From: Aristolochia californica
Lineage: Eukaryota; Streptophyta; Magnoliopsida; Piperales; Aristolochiaceae
Reading direction: 5' to 3'
Assembly: GCA_029961685.1 (NCBI GenBank)
Contig: JARWKL010000008.1
Location: 16,835,981 to 16,899,980, forward strand
DNA length: 64,000 nt
Of the stretch, positions 22,232-32,472 are shown one piece after another (position 1 is the first letter of the stretch; every line of letters begins with the position of its first letter). Under the pieces are notes generated by a model, which made no database searches, was not told where the DNA came from, and worked only from the letters and a program-made list of their open reading frames with translations. The position numbers were made by a program, and so were the translations under genes.

Positions 22232-22460
22232 AGGGGGAGTGTTTGCAAGTCTATAATGAGCTAGTTGTAAATTGATTAATGTGATTGTAGGAAATGGATT
22301 GTTTCCTTAATCCTGTAATTTTATTCCTTGATTTTAGGATCTAAATTGATCCTAAAATCAACATGTAATGTATTATAAATTTCCTCCATCTTGGAGAAGA
22401 ATACATCATTGGAAAATCATTCTTTGAGTCCCTATTATTGTTTTCGGTTTCTCTGTTTCA
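22224..22460 (+). repeat. copia H polypurine tract and 3' LTR
   Basis: cttgagggggag ends at 22239 and the LTR runs 22240-22460, TGTTTGCAAGTC to CTGTTTCA, 221 bp. A TATA-like tattataaattt lies at about 22371-22382. Confidence 0.85.
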
Positions 22461-23324
22461 TAGAGGTGGAACTCCATGCACCTACTGATTAGGGACGAGC
22501 AATGAATTTAGCTCGGTCAATGGAAGCAAAACACCAGATTCAGCATAAGAGGAAGGGCTGGCTAGGGGGAGTATTAGTGCCCCAGGGTGGCAAGAGGGGA
22601 GGACTTATTAGCCTCCGGTGACAGGGCCACTAGTGCCACCACCCAAATATATGCTTGGACATCCTGTGACAGCATCCCCTAAAAGCAGCAACCCCCACCC
22701 CCATATATCAGAAAACTAGCAGGGTTGGAAACGGCTTACAAACGACCAAAGAACCTCTGCTATAATTGTGACGAACTTTACTGAGTGGGCCACCAATATA
22801 AACGATTTTTTTGGTTGGAATTGGAAGCATAAACTGAGGAAGAAGAACCACCAACAGATACTCTAGAGGAGGTCGAACCAGAAATTTCCTTACATGCCAT
22901 TACCGGACAGAAGTCGGCCAACACCATGCAAGTCAGAGCCAAGGTTATTGACTAGGAACTAGTGGGATTAGTGGACTCAGGCAGCACACATAACATCCTC
23001 AGCATGACCGCTGTGAAACACCCCCGAGTTGGGATCCAACGTCACCCCATTGCCACAGTTTCAGTCGCCAATGGTGAGAAGGTTCCGAGCTATGGGGTCA
23101 GCCAAGAGGTACACTTTTCCATTTGTAACACTTCCTTTACCACTACATTTTTTGTCATCCCTCTCTCCGAATTTGATATGGTGCTCAGGGTTAAATGGTT
23201 GCAAACTTTAGGCCCTATTTTGTGGGACTTCTCAGCGTTAACAATGAGTTTTGTATTGGAAGGCCACCCAGTACTGTTAAGGGGCAGTTATGCTACCGCC
23301 GGGCCCCCTATCCATCTCTCTTGA
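22461..23324 (+). pseudogene. G2 gag end and protease
   Basis: The G2 gag resumes in the LHAPTD region. A zinc knuckle near 22757 reads NLCYNCDELY with a stop before VGHQYK. The protease frame 22962-23324 has LVDSGSTHNIL (catalytic Asp), VSVANGEKVPSYGVSQEV and FDMVLRVKWL. It is closely similar to G1 protease. Confidence 0.88.
22463..22542 (+). repeat. 80-bp gag duplication, right copy
   Basis: Right copy of the stretch at 17328-17407. It continues into the remainder of G2 gag, whereas the left copy stops at copia H. Confidence 0.88.
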
Positions 23325-23649
23325 CAACATCAATTCAGCAGAAGGCATCACAGTGGACCCATCACAACTTGCAGTAATCACCACCTGGCCTCCACAACAC
23401 ACCATTTTGGCTTTACGAGGATTTTTGGGGCTATCGGGCTATTATCAAAAATTTATACAGAATTACAGTCCACTGACCAGTCCATTTATCAATCTTCTCC
23501 AGCGCCACGCCTTCATTTGGGCGGATGCAGCCACGAAATCCTTCATGACCCTCATGCAGGCTTTTGTTTCCACTCTAGCCCTACAATTACCGGACTTAAT
23601 GCTCTATTTATTAAGCTTGGGGATCACTCTTTCTCAAGGGGGAGAGTGA
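23290..23649 (+). pseudogene. G2 reverse transcriptase connection remnant and polypurine tract
   Basis: Shortly after the protease the frame jumps to ALRGFLGLSGYYQKFIQNYS, the RT connection region. It stops after LALQLPDL and then runs into the purine-rich tail (tctcaagggggagag) next to the 3' LTR. RT fingers and palm, RNase H, integrase and chromodomain are missing, showing two internal deletions. Confidence 0.85.
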
Positions 23650-24587
23650 TGTTATGAATTTGATAGCGAGCCAGGTAACTTAGCGGCACCGTGGGTACTG
23701 CAACTTTTAATTACATTTATGTTTTTATGCTATTGTGGTTTAAATATGCTTCAGAGGTATTTTTGTAATTTTCGCACTAATTCATGTTCGCGTGAACTAT
23801 TTGTAAGGCAGAAATGGAAATGAATCGTCAAGACTCATTTTATCTCCAAACAGGATCTGAGGTCTCCTTCTAGTGCTCAGGGTCGGGAGTTCCCCTTGAG
23901 CTCTAGTTATCCCCCCATAATCCTATCTCATTGTGTTAAATCATAAGGTTTCCTATCGATCTAAGCACTGAACAGAAGCCGAAGCTTCTCTGGTTTTAGT
24001 TGCTGCTGTTCGTGGTGTTTCATGGCAGAAACCAGGCTCGGGAAGACGAAGCGACATCTCGGGGAGCTGCTGCTGAGGTGGTCGGAGAAAAGCCGGTAGG
24101 TAGCTTCCTACAGCAGGCAGAAGTGTAGTTGTGTGTTGAGAAGGTCCCTGAGCACGACGACAGCAGAGGAGTGCTGTCGGATTTCCACCAGAACAGCAGG
24201 GCTCCGTTGAGACATTGAGCCACTGGCGGCCCCTTGCTGTCCGGCCAGCGAGCACGACCAAGGTGGAGTTCCCGTTTCCCAGTGACGGCAGGAAGGTAGC
24301 CATCCGATCCGGCCAACCTCCAGCGAGCTGCCCTGTCCATATCGACGAGCTACGGTGATAACAAAATTTCACGTTTCATTAAGCGACGGCAGCAAGCGAC
24401 TGATCTGTGGGCCTTCTCTCTCTCAGATACTGTGCTGTCCAGATCCAGCTCAGCCCAGATCTGTGGGCCCTCTCTCTGACACTGTTGATGTCCAGATCCA
24501 GTCCAGATCTGTGGGCCCACTCCCTCACAGCACTGGATCCATACGTCCCTCGCCGTGATACGCGATCCATGACTCTGGACCCTAACA
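23650..24587 (+). repeat. G2 3' LTR
   Basis: TGTTATGAATTTGATAGCG to CTGGACCCTAACA, 938 bp. It keeps the sequence into which the MULE inserted in the 5' copy. Confidence 0.9.
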
Positions 24588-25334
24588 CTTTCTTGCTTCC
24601 TTCTTCCAAAATCCCCATGTGGTCCCTTTTGCCCCTCAAGAGCCCCTGGCCTACTCTCATTTTCCCCTTCATCATCCAATCAAGCCTCCTGCATCAAAAC
24701 ACTCCATTCATACACAAATTCCAACCTTCCAAGACTTCCAACCCTAGTTCCCTTATTAAAAGCTGAAAAGTTAGGAACTTGAAGAAGTTTCTATAAAAAA
24801 AAGGTATGAGAGTAGGACCTTTCCTTCATCAACGTTGTTAATACATGAAGAATGGAGCTCCAATTACATGGGTGGTTGCAGCCCAAGAGTCCAACCATGA
24901 AAACTCGAGTGATGAAATCTCAATTTTGAAAAATACAAAAATTGACCATCATGTATCATTACTTTTTAGATGAGAGAATTGGAAGACCTTCTTCCCCTCC
25001 TCAACAAGCTATAGATCATTAAGCTTCAACCAAACCTATTTTTGGTAAGTTATCTTCCGTTCTACCACCAATCCTTGTTACCCATTCTCTTTGAAATATT
25101 CCCCTTCATCACACTACCTTTCATCATCCTCCCCATTACATGACCACTCCAACCACACCCTTACCTTCTTATGCCAGACACTATATCCCACTTCCTAGCT
25201 CTTGACCACCCTCATGCTATACAATCTATGTCCCATAAACACTTCACCCATTTCCCCAACTTACCTTCCTTTGACCACAACTCTCCTCCATGTGAAACAA
25301 TGAACACAAGAGGAGGATCCATACAAGCCCGCAA
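24588..25334. other. no gene recognised between G2 and element A
   Basis: The first about 180 bases are CT-rich and may continue the sequence interrupted at 13975. The rest has no supported coding region. Bases 25330-25334 (cgcaa) are the probable left target-site duplication of A. Confidence 0.4.
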
Positions 25335-25359
25335 TGTTAGGAATTAGATGCTCTAATTC

Positions 25360-25749
25360 TATTGGAAGATAAGTTCAAGCCCACACGACTAAGGAAGACT
25401 CACAAGATGAGCCCAAGCCCATAAGAAATAGGACCCATAATGAATACCATGAGCTCACATCCTTATCACATCAGTTGGAAGATCAAGGACTCACAAAAGT
25501 ATCTTATATTTTGGTCATGTCAAAGAAGAGTTTTAGTTTGAGTTATATTTGTCTTTTATCTATATTGAGTTATTTAATTATGTTAGGACTTATCTTTAAG
25601 TATTAGAGTTTGGGTGTAATTGGGATAAATGTAGTTTTATTGTAATTGGACTATACTATCTTCCTCTATTATAAATAGAGGTTCATGTACTCTGATTACA
25701 ACAAGTTATTGAAGTTAATGAAGTATTTCACTTTTTCATAAATTCAACA
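25360..25749 (+). repeat. A1 5' LTR
   Basis: 390 bp, tattggaagat to CATAAATTCAACA. A TATA box (ctattataaatagagg) lies at about 25667-25682. It matches the K LTRs in reverse orientation. Confidence 0.9.
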
Positions 25750-25929
25750 TGGTATTAGAGCAAGTTCTGTGATTTGACTTGGTCAACTCATGGAGGTAAT
25801 GTGATCCTTTTCTCTAAACCCTGAACCCTAAGTCTAGGTTCGTAGTTATTTTTTTCAGTCCCTATACTTATAGTTTTCTTTGCATTGTTTTTCCTCCATA
25901 CATATTTTTTTCATATTACAGATTATATA

Positions 25930-26720
25930 TTGATGGAAATATATTTGAGTCTACTTTCCAAAGAAAAATGATTTGTTCCAATTAGAGTTATCTACATAGA
26001 GATATTGATATTTTAATGAGCGAAGGTCAAATTGCAAAAAGGTTCGAGCAGTAGCAGCAATCTTAAGATTCTGAGGTATTTTTTGCTATCAAGAACTAGA
26101 CTTTAAATGGAGAAATATATATCAAAATAAATATATGTAATTCTATTAATTTACCTATTCAAACAATTTTTTATCTGAGTTATCTACAAAGAGAAATTGA
26201 TATTTGAAGCAGCAAAGGTCAGATTGAAAAAGAGGTTCAAGTGGTAGCAAAAAACCTCAACTTCTGAGGTATTTTATGCTATCAATAAAGAGATTTTATA
26301 TGAAGAATTATAAATCAAAAGAAATATACTTAAGTCTAGTTTCTTACCTATTTAACTAATTCTTGTTATTATTTTTTTATAAGGAGATATTGTTCTTGGA
26401 AGTATCAATGGTCATTCAGGAAAAAAACGAGAAACAATACTTAGATCGGCCAGATGACAGAGACCAAAATCTATCAGATTATTTATCTTCTGATAATTAT
26501 ATTTTATGGAGAGAACTTATACTTGGATGAAATTTATTTAAGTCTAATTTCATAATGAGAAAATTTCATATTAATATGATCTATATTTAAAGAAATATTC
26601 TCATTGGAAAAATCAAAGGTCATGTTGGTATTCTATTACATTGACAATCCGAATTTAAGCCAATTGTTTTGTGTCACTTTTTGAGTTGATATCAGGAAAA
26701 TATCTCACTTCTCCCTGGTT
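25930..26720 (+). repeat. about 190-bp degenerate tandem repeats, A1
   Basis: Four successive units share the order: tggagaaatatatatcaaa, ttaagtct, cctattcaaacaatttttta, a gagatattgat block, aggtcagattg, and an end in tctgaggtattttatgctat. The last two units are more diverged. The same array occurs on the minus strand in K (58278-59110). Confidence 0.75.
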
Positions 26721-27104
26721 TGAGGACTTATTTATATATCTCTTTTATTTGGGCTTAGTGCTACATCTATGATATTTGGTCAAGCTGGGATCACTACCGT
26801 TACTTCCCAGCTTGAGGGGGAGAAGTAGAAGTACAAGAAAGGGGTATTTTATTCTTTATGTTGTGGATAAGTTTATGTTACCAAAATATTCAAGAAAGGG
26901 GTGCACAAAAGATGAAGCTTGTGCATCTAAGAAGAAATTTTTATATCGGATTATTTCATGGGTTCTTTTACAAAGTTTATTATTTGGTTCGTGTTATATG
27001 TGTTGGAAGATGGTTGTGTTATATACAATTGTTGCTATTATGTCTCTTTGGGGACATTATTATTGAAGAAGAGGTGGCCTCATATCATCATTTATTTTAC
27101 CTCG

Positions 27105-27310
27105 TAAAAAAACCACTATTGGGAAACCATGATGGAGGATACCCTATCAAAAAATATCACGGTTGGGAAACCATGATGGGCCTTGTAAAAAAAAATCACA
27201 ATTGGGAAACCATGATGGGGGATACCCTGTCAAAAAAAATCACGATTGGGAAACTATGACGGAGGATACCCTGTCAAAAAATATCACGGTTGGGAAACCA
27301 TGACGGAGGA
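27105..27310 (+). repeat. about 50-bp tandem repeats, A1
   Basis: Five imperfect copies of gattgggaaaccatgatggag plus a gataccctgtcaaaaaatatc segment. They are related to the six 58-bp units of K at 57600-57955. Confidence 0.85.
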
Positions 27311-27351
27311 ACTTATTATTACATATATGTTATCCCCCCCTGTAATGGTTT

Positions 27352-27693
27352 TTATGACTCCTACCATTTGAGAGTCGTTGTCCTGTGGAGGGACATGGTA
27401 GTGGACACTTCAGAGTAATGCCGATAGACACACTACCGATAGAAGATGGAGTGTGCCCTACATCCAACATTAGGATTGGAGTATGAAGCAATGGCCTACC
27501 GGCTAGGAGTGATTTTTACTCTCACGTATATTATTCCAATAGGGCCTCATGGAAGGACGCAATAGCGTGAGGGGGAATGTTGGAGGATGAAAGTATATTG
27601 GAAGATGTGATATTTTGTACAAAAATATTCTATACATTATTTTCAGTAAGTTGGGAGTTCATGTTGTTCTCTCACCCCCAGCTTGAGGGGAAG
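27352..27693 (+). other. A1 conserved 3' module, double polypurine tract and RNase H tail
   Basis: taccatttgagagtcgttgt and the following ~230 bp recur in K, I and the 61614-62320 tail. Then gcgtgagggggaatgttggagg (from 27565) looks like a polypurine tract plus LTR start. About 110 bp later the true tract gcttgaggggaag ends at the 3' LTR. Between them the frame reads SKLGVHVVLSPPA and a stop, the C-terminus of a copia RNase H. Confidence 0.8.
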
Positions 27694-28134
27694 TGTTAGA
27701 ATATAAGCTCAAGTCCACACGACCAAGGAAGACCGACATATGAAAGATTATGATAAGATGGGCCACACGACCAAGGAAGGCCCACTAGATGGGCCCAAGC
27801 CCATAAGAAGTAGGACCCACAATGATTACATTGAGCTAGCATCCTTATCACATCAGTTGGAAGATCAAGAAGGAGTCACAAAAGTATCTTATATTATGGT
27901 CATGTCAAAGAAGAGTTTTAGTTTGAGTTATCTTTGTCTTTTACCTACATTGAGTTATTTAATTATGTTAGGACTTATCTTTAAGTGTTAGAGTTTGGGT
28001 GTAATTGGGACAAGAGTAGTTTTATTGTAATTGGACTCCACGACCTTCCTCTATTATAAATTGAGGTCCATGTACTCTGATTACAACAAGTTATTGAAGT
28101 CAATGAAGTATTTCTATTTTCCATAAATTCAACA
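27694..28134 (+). repeat. A1 3' LTR
   Basis: 441 bp, TGTTAGAATATAAGC to AAATTCAACA, with the TATA box at about 28051-28058. Confidence 0.9.
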
Positions 28135-28629
28135 AATTCAAAACTAGCAAAAGGAATAATAATAAATGTAGAAGAAAGAAAATTAAGCAATGAAAAATAA
28201 CAACAAGATTTATATAAGTTCGCCTCAAGGTGAGACTATGTCTTGTCTTCTTTTGTAGGAGTAATCCACTATGAAGATGAAATAGTTTACAAAGAGAAAC
28301 CACACACACTTACAAGTGCTTTTTCTTTAACCTCTCAGGTTGCAAATCCATATACTCCTTGAGATGATGATACTCATCAAGGTGATAAAACCCTAACAAT
28401 GATGGCCCCATATATAAAGAGAAAATTAAGACAACCCGATTACAAGTGTGAAATCCCCACACTACACTTAATGACACAACAATTAATATATCGTGGACCC
28501 ACCAGGGTCTCCACCTCCAAACTGCCTGGAGGTGGTCTTCTTGCCCCCTTCCAACCCCAACAGTGACCTTACCGCAAAGGTCGATTCGATTCTGAGGGTA
28601 AGATGTTAATTAGGTTCCACAACTTTACA
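28135..28629 (-). repeat. element A 3' LTR, larger part
   Basis: Together with 25335-25359 this is the 3' LTR of A, split by A1. On the minus strand it begins TGTAAAGTTGTGG after a polypurine tract (TCTCAAAGTGGGAGAT, about 28628-28643). It matches the LTR at 54216-54632 but keeps about 100 bp (28500-28600, including the inverted repeat CCACCTCCA / TGGAGGTGG) that the other copy lacks. Confidence 0.85.
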
Positions 28630-29130
28630 ATCTCCCACTTTGAGAGAAGTCCAATTGAAGTTGAACAAAACTTCAGTTTCTCAATCATAATAGTCTTTGT
28701 CAACATATCAGTCGGATTCTGACTTTCTTGAATCTTCTCAAGTTCTAGGACTCCATCCTTCAAAGTCGATATGATAAAGTGATAACACACCTGTATGTGC
28801 TTTTTATTGACATAATAAACAGGATTTTTTGCTAAATGAATAGCACTCTGACTGTCACCATGCAACACATTCTTCCCATGCTTGAGATCCAATTCTTCCC
28901 AGAAGGACTGCAGCCATACCATCTCTTTGCTGGCTTCAGTCACGGTGACATAGTTTTCTTCAGTAGTGGAAAGAGCAACTATCTTTTCCAACATAGAGAC
29001 CCGACTAACTGTTGTATGACCCACTGTGTATACATATCCAGTGGTACTCTTCCTGTCATTAATGTCTCCAACCATGTCAGCATCTACATAGCCTTGTAAT
29101 TCCAAGTCTGTCTTTTTGAAACATAAGGCT
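28630..29130 (-). pseudogene. element A RNase H
   Basis: The frame 29105 down to 28569 reads GYVDADMVGDINDRKSTTGY, then ALSTTEENYVTVTEASKEMV, WLQSFWEELDLK, LHGDSQSAIHLAKNP and PTDMLTK. The three acidic positions (ADM, TEE, GDS) are present. It is a TNT1-type RNase H and is open up to the polypurine tract. Its N-terminal neighbour lies at 34972 onward, across A2. Confidence 0.9.
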
Positions 29131-29521
29131 TGTCGAATTTAGGATCTCATGAAAGGAACTTTAGATCAACGAGGAAGAAGAAGAAGAAGAAGAGAGAAGG
29201 AGAGGCGAAGAAGAAGAAAATGGAAGGAGAGAGTTTGGATTAAGGGAGAAGAGGTTTGCATCAAAGTGAAAATTAGGGCTGGACGAATTTGTGGAAAGAG
29301 AGGAGAGTGCTTCAATGCTCTACCTCTTAGCCGATGCCTTTATTTATAGTCTTTACAATGCCCTTAGGGCTACAACTTGATGAAATAAAAGACATAAAAA
29401 GAACACATATTTACACCTCTATGCCATCTTTAAGTGAAGTATCATAATTCACACATGTGCAACTCCTTTGTCGTGTGAGTTTTTTGCCTTGAGTTTGTGG
29501 GCTTGAGCTCATCTTCCAACA
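29131..29521 (-). repeat. A2 3' LTR
   Basis: 391 bp; minus strand TGTTGGAAGATGAGC to GATCCTAAATTCGACA. The polypurine tract TTTGAGGGGGAG lies at 29522-29533. A TATA box (TATAAATAAAG) lies at about 29338-29348 and a GA-rich tract at 29165-29240. Confidence 0.92.
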
Positions 29522-29533
29522 CTCCCCCTCAAA

Positions 29534-30128
29534 CTGGAGGAGAAAAGACATCATAAATACCCAGCTTGCCACATATAAACGATAGGATTTTAGATGTAAC
29601 GGGTTTAGTGAGAATATCAACTACTTGCTCTTACACATGTTTGAGAGAGATTATTCCTGCTTGAAACTTCTCTTGTATAAAATGACAATCCGCCTCAATA
29701 TGTTTAGTTCTTTCATGAAAAACTGGATTTGAAGTAATATGAATGGCTGCTTGATTATCACAATACAGACCCATGGACCCTTTTTTATAAAAACCTAATT
29801 TGGTAAGAAGGTATGGGCCATAGCTTTGTATTTTGCTTCGACGCTAGATCTTGCAACCACATTTTGCATCTTACTTTTCCATGTAACCAAGTTTCCTCTA
29901 ACTAGAGTACAATATCATGATGTAGATTTTCTATCATCAGGTGATCCAGCCCAATCTGCATCTGAGAACCCTTATATGTTGAAGTGCCTATGTTTTTTAT
30001 ACATCAATCCTCTTCCTGGAGCTCCTTTTAGGTAACATAATATTCTCTCTAAAGCCTGCTAGTGTATAATTTGTGGTTTGTGCATGAATTGACTCACCAT
30101 ACTTACAACATATGATATGTCTGACCTA
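29534..30128 (-). pseudogene. A2 RNase H
   Basis: Minus-strand motifs in broken frames include [23 protein letters not shown], [29 protein letters not shown] and a VDILTKPVTSK-like end. They are close to those of B and C. A region near 29830-29860 has lost the W/E frame. It is not functional. Confidence 0.8.
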
Positions 30129-30890
30129 GTTATCGTGAGTTAAATCTATTTCCCACGAGTCTTTGATATTTGCTAATATCAATATCTTCTTCATTTGTGG
30201 CACATAATTTTACATTTGTATCCATAGGTGTGTTGACTGGTCTACAACCCTTCATTCTTGTTTCTTCAAGGAGATCCAAGATATAATTCCTTTGAGACAA
30301 TATTATCCCATGTTTGGATTGAAGAACTTCTATACCCAAAAAATATTTAAGCATACCAAGATCTTTAGTCTTGAATTTCTGACATAACATCTTTTTCACC
30401 TCTTATATGCTAAGAGAATCATCACCGGTTAAGATAATATCATCCACATATACGGCCAATAATATGTTCCTTTGACAGTATCTTTATAATATACGGAATG
30501 ATCTATCGAGCACCGATGAAAACCAAACTGTAGAAGTGTTTGACTAAATTTATCAAACCAAGCCCAAGGGGATAGCTTAAACCCATATAAAGATTTTTTT
30601 AACCGGCATACTGACTCCCCTTCAACCACATAACCAAATGGTTGAACCATATAAATTTCCTCACTTATATCACCATTTAAAAAAAATATTTTTAACATCC
30701 AATTGATAGACAGGCCATGATGAGTTAGCAGCAATAGATAAGATGATGCGTACTGAATTCAATTTTGAAAAAGGAGAGAAGGTCTCCTCATAATCTATCC
30801 CATACCATTGTGTATAGCCCTTAGCAATGAGTCAAGCTTTAAGACGAGCAATCGATCCATCCGGATTATGTTTTACCGAAAAAACCCATG
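30129..30890 (-). pseudogene. A2 reverse transcriptase
   Basis: FFLNGDISEEIYMVQPFGYV and [20 protein letters not shown] are in the frame at 30734 down. YVDDIILTGDD appears at about 30424-30456 in another frame. FKTKDLGMLKYFLGIEVLQS and PMDTNVKLC follow. The catalytic Asp pair is kept but reached only by a frameshift. Upstream, GYTQWYG-like sequence near 30800 is also frame-broken. Confidence 0.88.
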
Positions 30891-30929
30891 TACAAGCGGA
30901 CAAGGAGTGGTAGAAGGACAAGTCCATCC

Positions 30930-31720
30930 TAGAGGAGCATCATGGGAGGAGTAGAAGGATGTGTCCTCAAAGAAAGTCACATCCCTAGAGATAATCATCC
31001 TCTAAAGGGTAGGATTGTAACAGACATAACCTTTCTTGGTGCGAGAGTATCCCAAAAAAATGCACCTCATACACCGTGGATCAAGTTTATTTTTATGTGG
31101 AGATGTAACATGAACAAAACACGTACATCCAAATACTTTCAAAGGAAGCAAAAATGGATTTTCACCATTAAATAACTAAGAGTAAGGTGTTTTATGATGA
31201 AGAACTGATGAAGGTAACCTATTAATAAGAAAACATGTTGTAAGTATAGCATGAGGCCAATAGAAATAGGGTACCTTCATGGAGTAGAGGAGGCCCCGAG
31301 CAACTTCAAGAAGATGACGATTCTTCCTTTCAACAACACCATTTTGTTGAGGAGTATAGGCACATGATGTTTGATGAATAAGCCCATTACTCTCACAAAA
31401 TGATTTGAATTCATTAGACATGTATTCCTTAGCATTATCAGATCTAAGGATATGAATTTTCTTCCCAAATAGTGTCAAGACCATAGCATGAAAATTTTTA
31501 AACAAAGGAAGAATTTCTGAACACTCTTTAAATAAATATAACCAAGTCACACAGGTAAAATCATCAACAAAAATGATAAAGTATTTAACTTGGGAAATAT
31601 TTGAGACACATAAAGGTCCCCATACATCAGAATGTATTAGCTCAAAAGGAGCAGTACTTGTAGTTGTAAGATGAGGAGAATATGTACTCCTAATATGTTT
31701 ACTTCATCGACAAACCTCAC
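30930..31720 (-). pseudogene. A2 integrase
   Basis: ELIHSDVWGPL (Asp, about 31630-31660) and HILRSDNAKEYMSNEF (Asp), then SCAYTPQQNGVVERKNR (Glu), show the full catalytic triad. A long open stretch covers 31550-31176. The C-terminal part (CTCFVHVTS, IFLGYSRTKKGYVCYNP) lies at about 30950-31150 after a break. About 40 bases near 30890-30935 join this to the RT, indicating a deletion of the linker. Confidence 0.88.
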
Positions 31721-31724
31721 AACT

Positions 31725-32472
31725 GAAATTAGAAAGTTCTTTTAAGGACGGAAGCAAAGAACAAAGTGAATGGGTAGACGGATAACAAATCGATTGTGCC
31801 AAAGTTGGGTTCAGATGTAATGGATGATAATGCAGCTAATGGTGGAAGAGTGAAGTAGTAAAAACCCTCCTTTTCATGGCTACCACCAATCACCTGCTTC
31901 GTAGTGAGATCCTAAAATACACAAGAAGACGGTGAGAAGGTGATAGAGCAATTTAATTGTTTGGTTAATTTACTAACCGAGAGAAAATTTAAAGAAAATT
32001 GAGGGACAAACAAAACATCTTGAAGGGGAATAGATGAGGTAAGAGAGGAGGAACCTTTGCCAAGGACCTTGGTTTGGGTGCCATTAGCAATAGTAACGAA
32101 TTTTTGAGGATAACAAGGAGATAAGGACTGCAACAAGTGTTTGTTACCTGATAGATGTTTGGAGGCCCCGGAGTCGATGATCCAAGAGGAAGAGGAAGAA
32201 GAGGAAGAAGAGGAAGAAAGCATACCCAATGCAATACTAGTAGCAACAGTAGATGATGAGGGAATAGAGGATTCCATGAAGGACTTCATTTTCTGAAATG
32301 CAACATAGTCTTCAGCAGAAAGAGTCACATTTTCGAAGGATGATTCAGCCTTATCTTCATGTTTCTCAATGCTAATAGAGACTGGGTTAGTCATGGCCCA
32401 ATCAGGCTGGCCATGAAGTTTCCAACATGTTGTGGTTCTGACCACCACAATAAGTGCAAAGTCGAGGCTCAA
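31725..32472 (-). pseudogene. A2 protease and gag-pre-integrase
   Basis: The open frame 32472-31912 reads LSAEDYVAFQKMKSFMESSI, then a poly-Ser run, WIIDSGASKHLSGNKHLL (catalytic Asp), IANGTQTKVLGKGSSSLTSS and VLFVPQFSLNFLSVSKL. The Ser run is encoded by ggaagaggaagaag-type repeats. The gag-pre-integrase continues to about 31725. Confidence 0.9.

Larger units (their letters stand above)
17408..22460 (+). mobile_element. copia element H lacking its 5' LTR
   Basis: Leader, gag, protease, integrase, reverse transcriptase, RNase H, polypurine tract and a 221-bp 3' LTR are present in order on the plus strand. No 5' LTR or primer site lies on the left; G2 gag sequence runs straight into the H leader. 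The right LTR ends TTTCA at 22460 and G2 gag resumes at once. Many frames are interrupted. Confidence 0.88.
13976..24587 (+). mobile_element. non-autonomous chromovirus G2 carrying nested MULE and copia H
   Basis: Two related LTRs (13976-16665 with a MULE inside; 23650-24587) bound it. Flanks ccttc (13971-13975) and ctttc (24588-24592) give a 4/5 target-site duplication. Inside are a primer site, gag, protease and only the RT connection region; RT core, RNase H and integrase are deleted. Copia H lies within gag. Its gag is clearly related to G1's. It would have depended on another element's enzymes. Confidence 0.88.
25360..28134 (+). mobile_element. non-autonomous LTR element A1
   Basis: LTRs at 25360-25749 and 27694-28134 bound a 1.9-kb interior without gag or pol. 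The exact 5-bp duplication aattc (25355-25359 and 28135-28139) shows insertion into the 3' LTR of A. The 5' TG reads TA. The primer site TGGTATTAGAGCAAG lies at 25750-25764. The interior holds four degenerate ~190-bp repeats, five ~50-bp repeats, a module shared with K and I, and two polypurine tracts. Confidence 0.92.
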
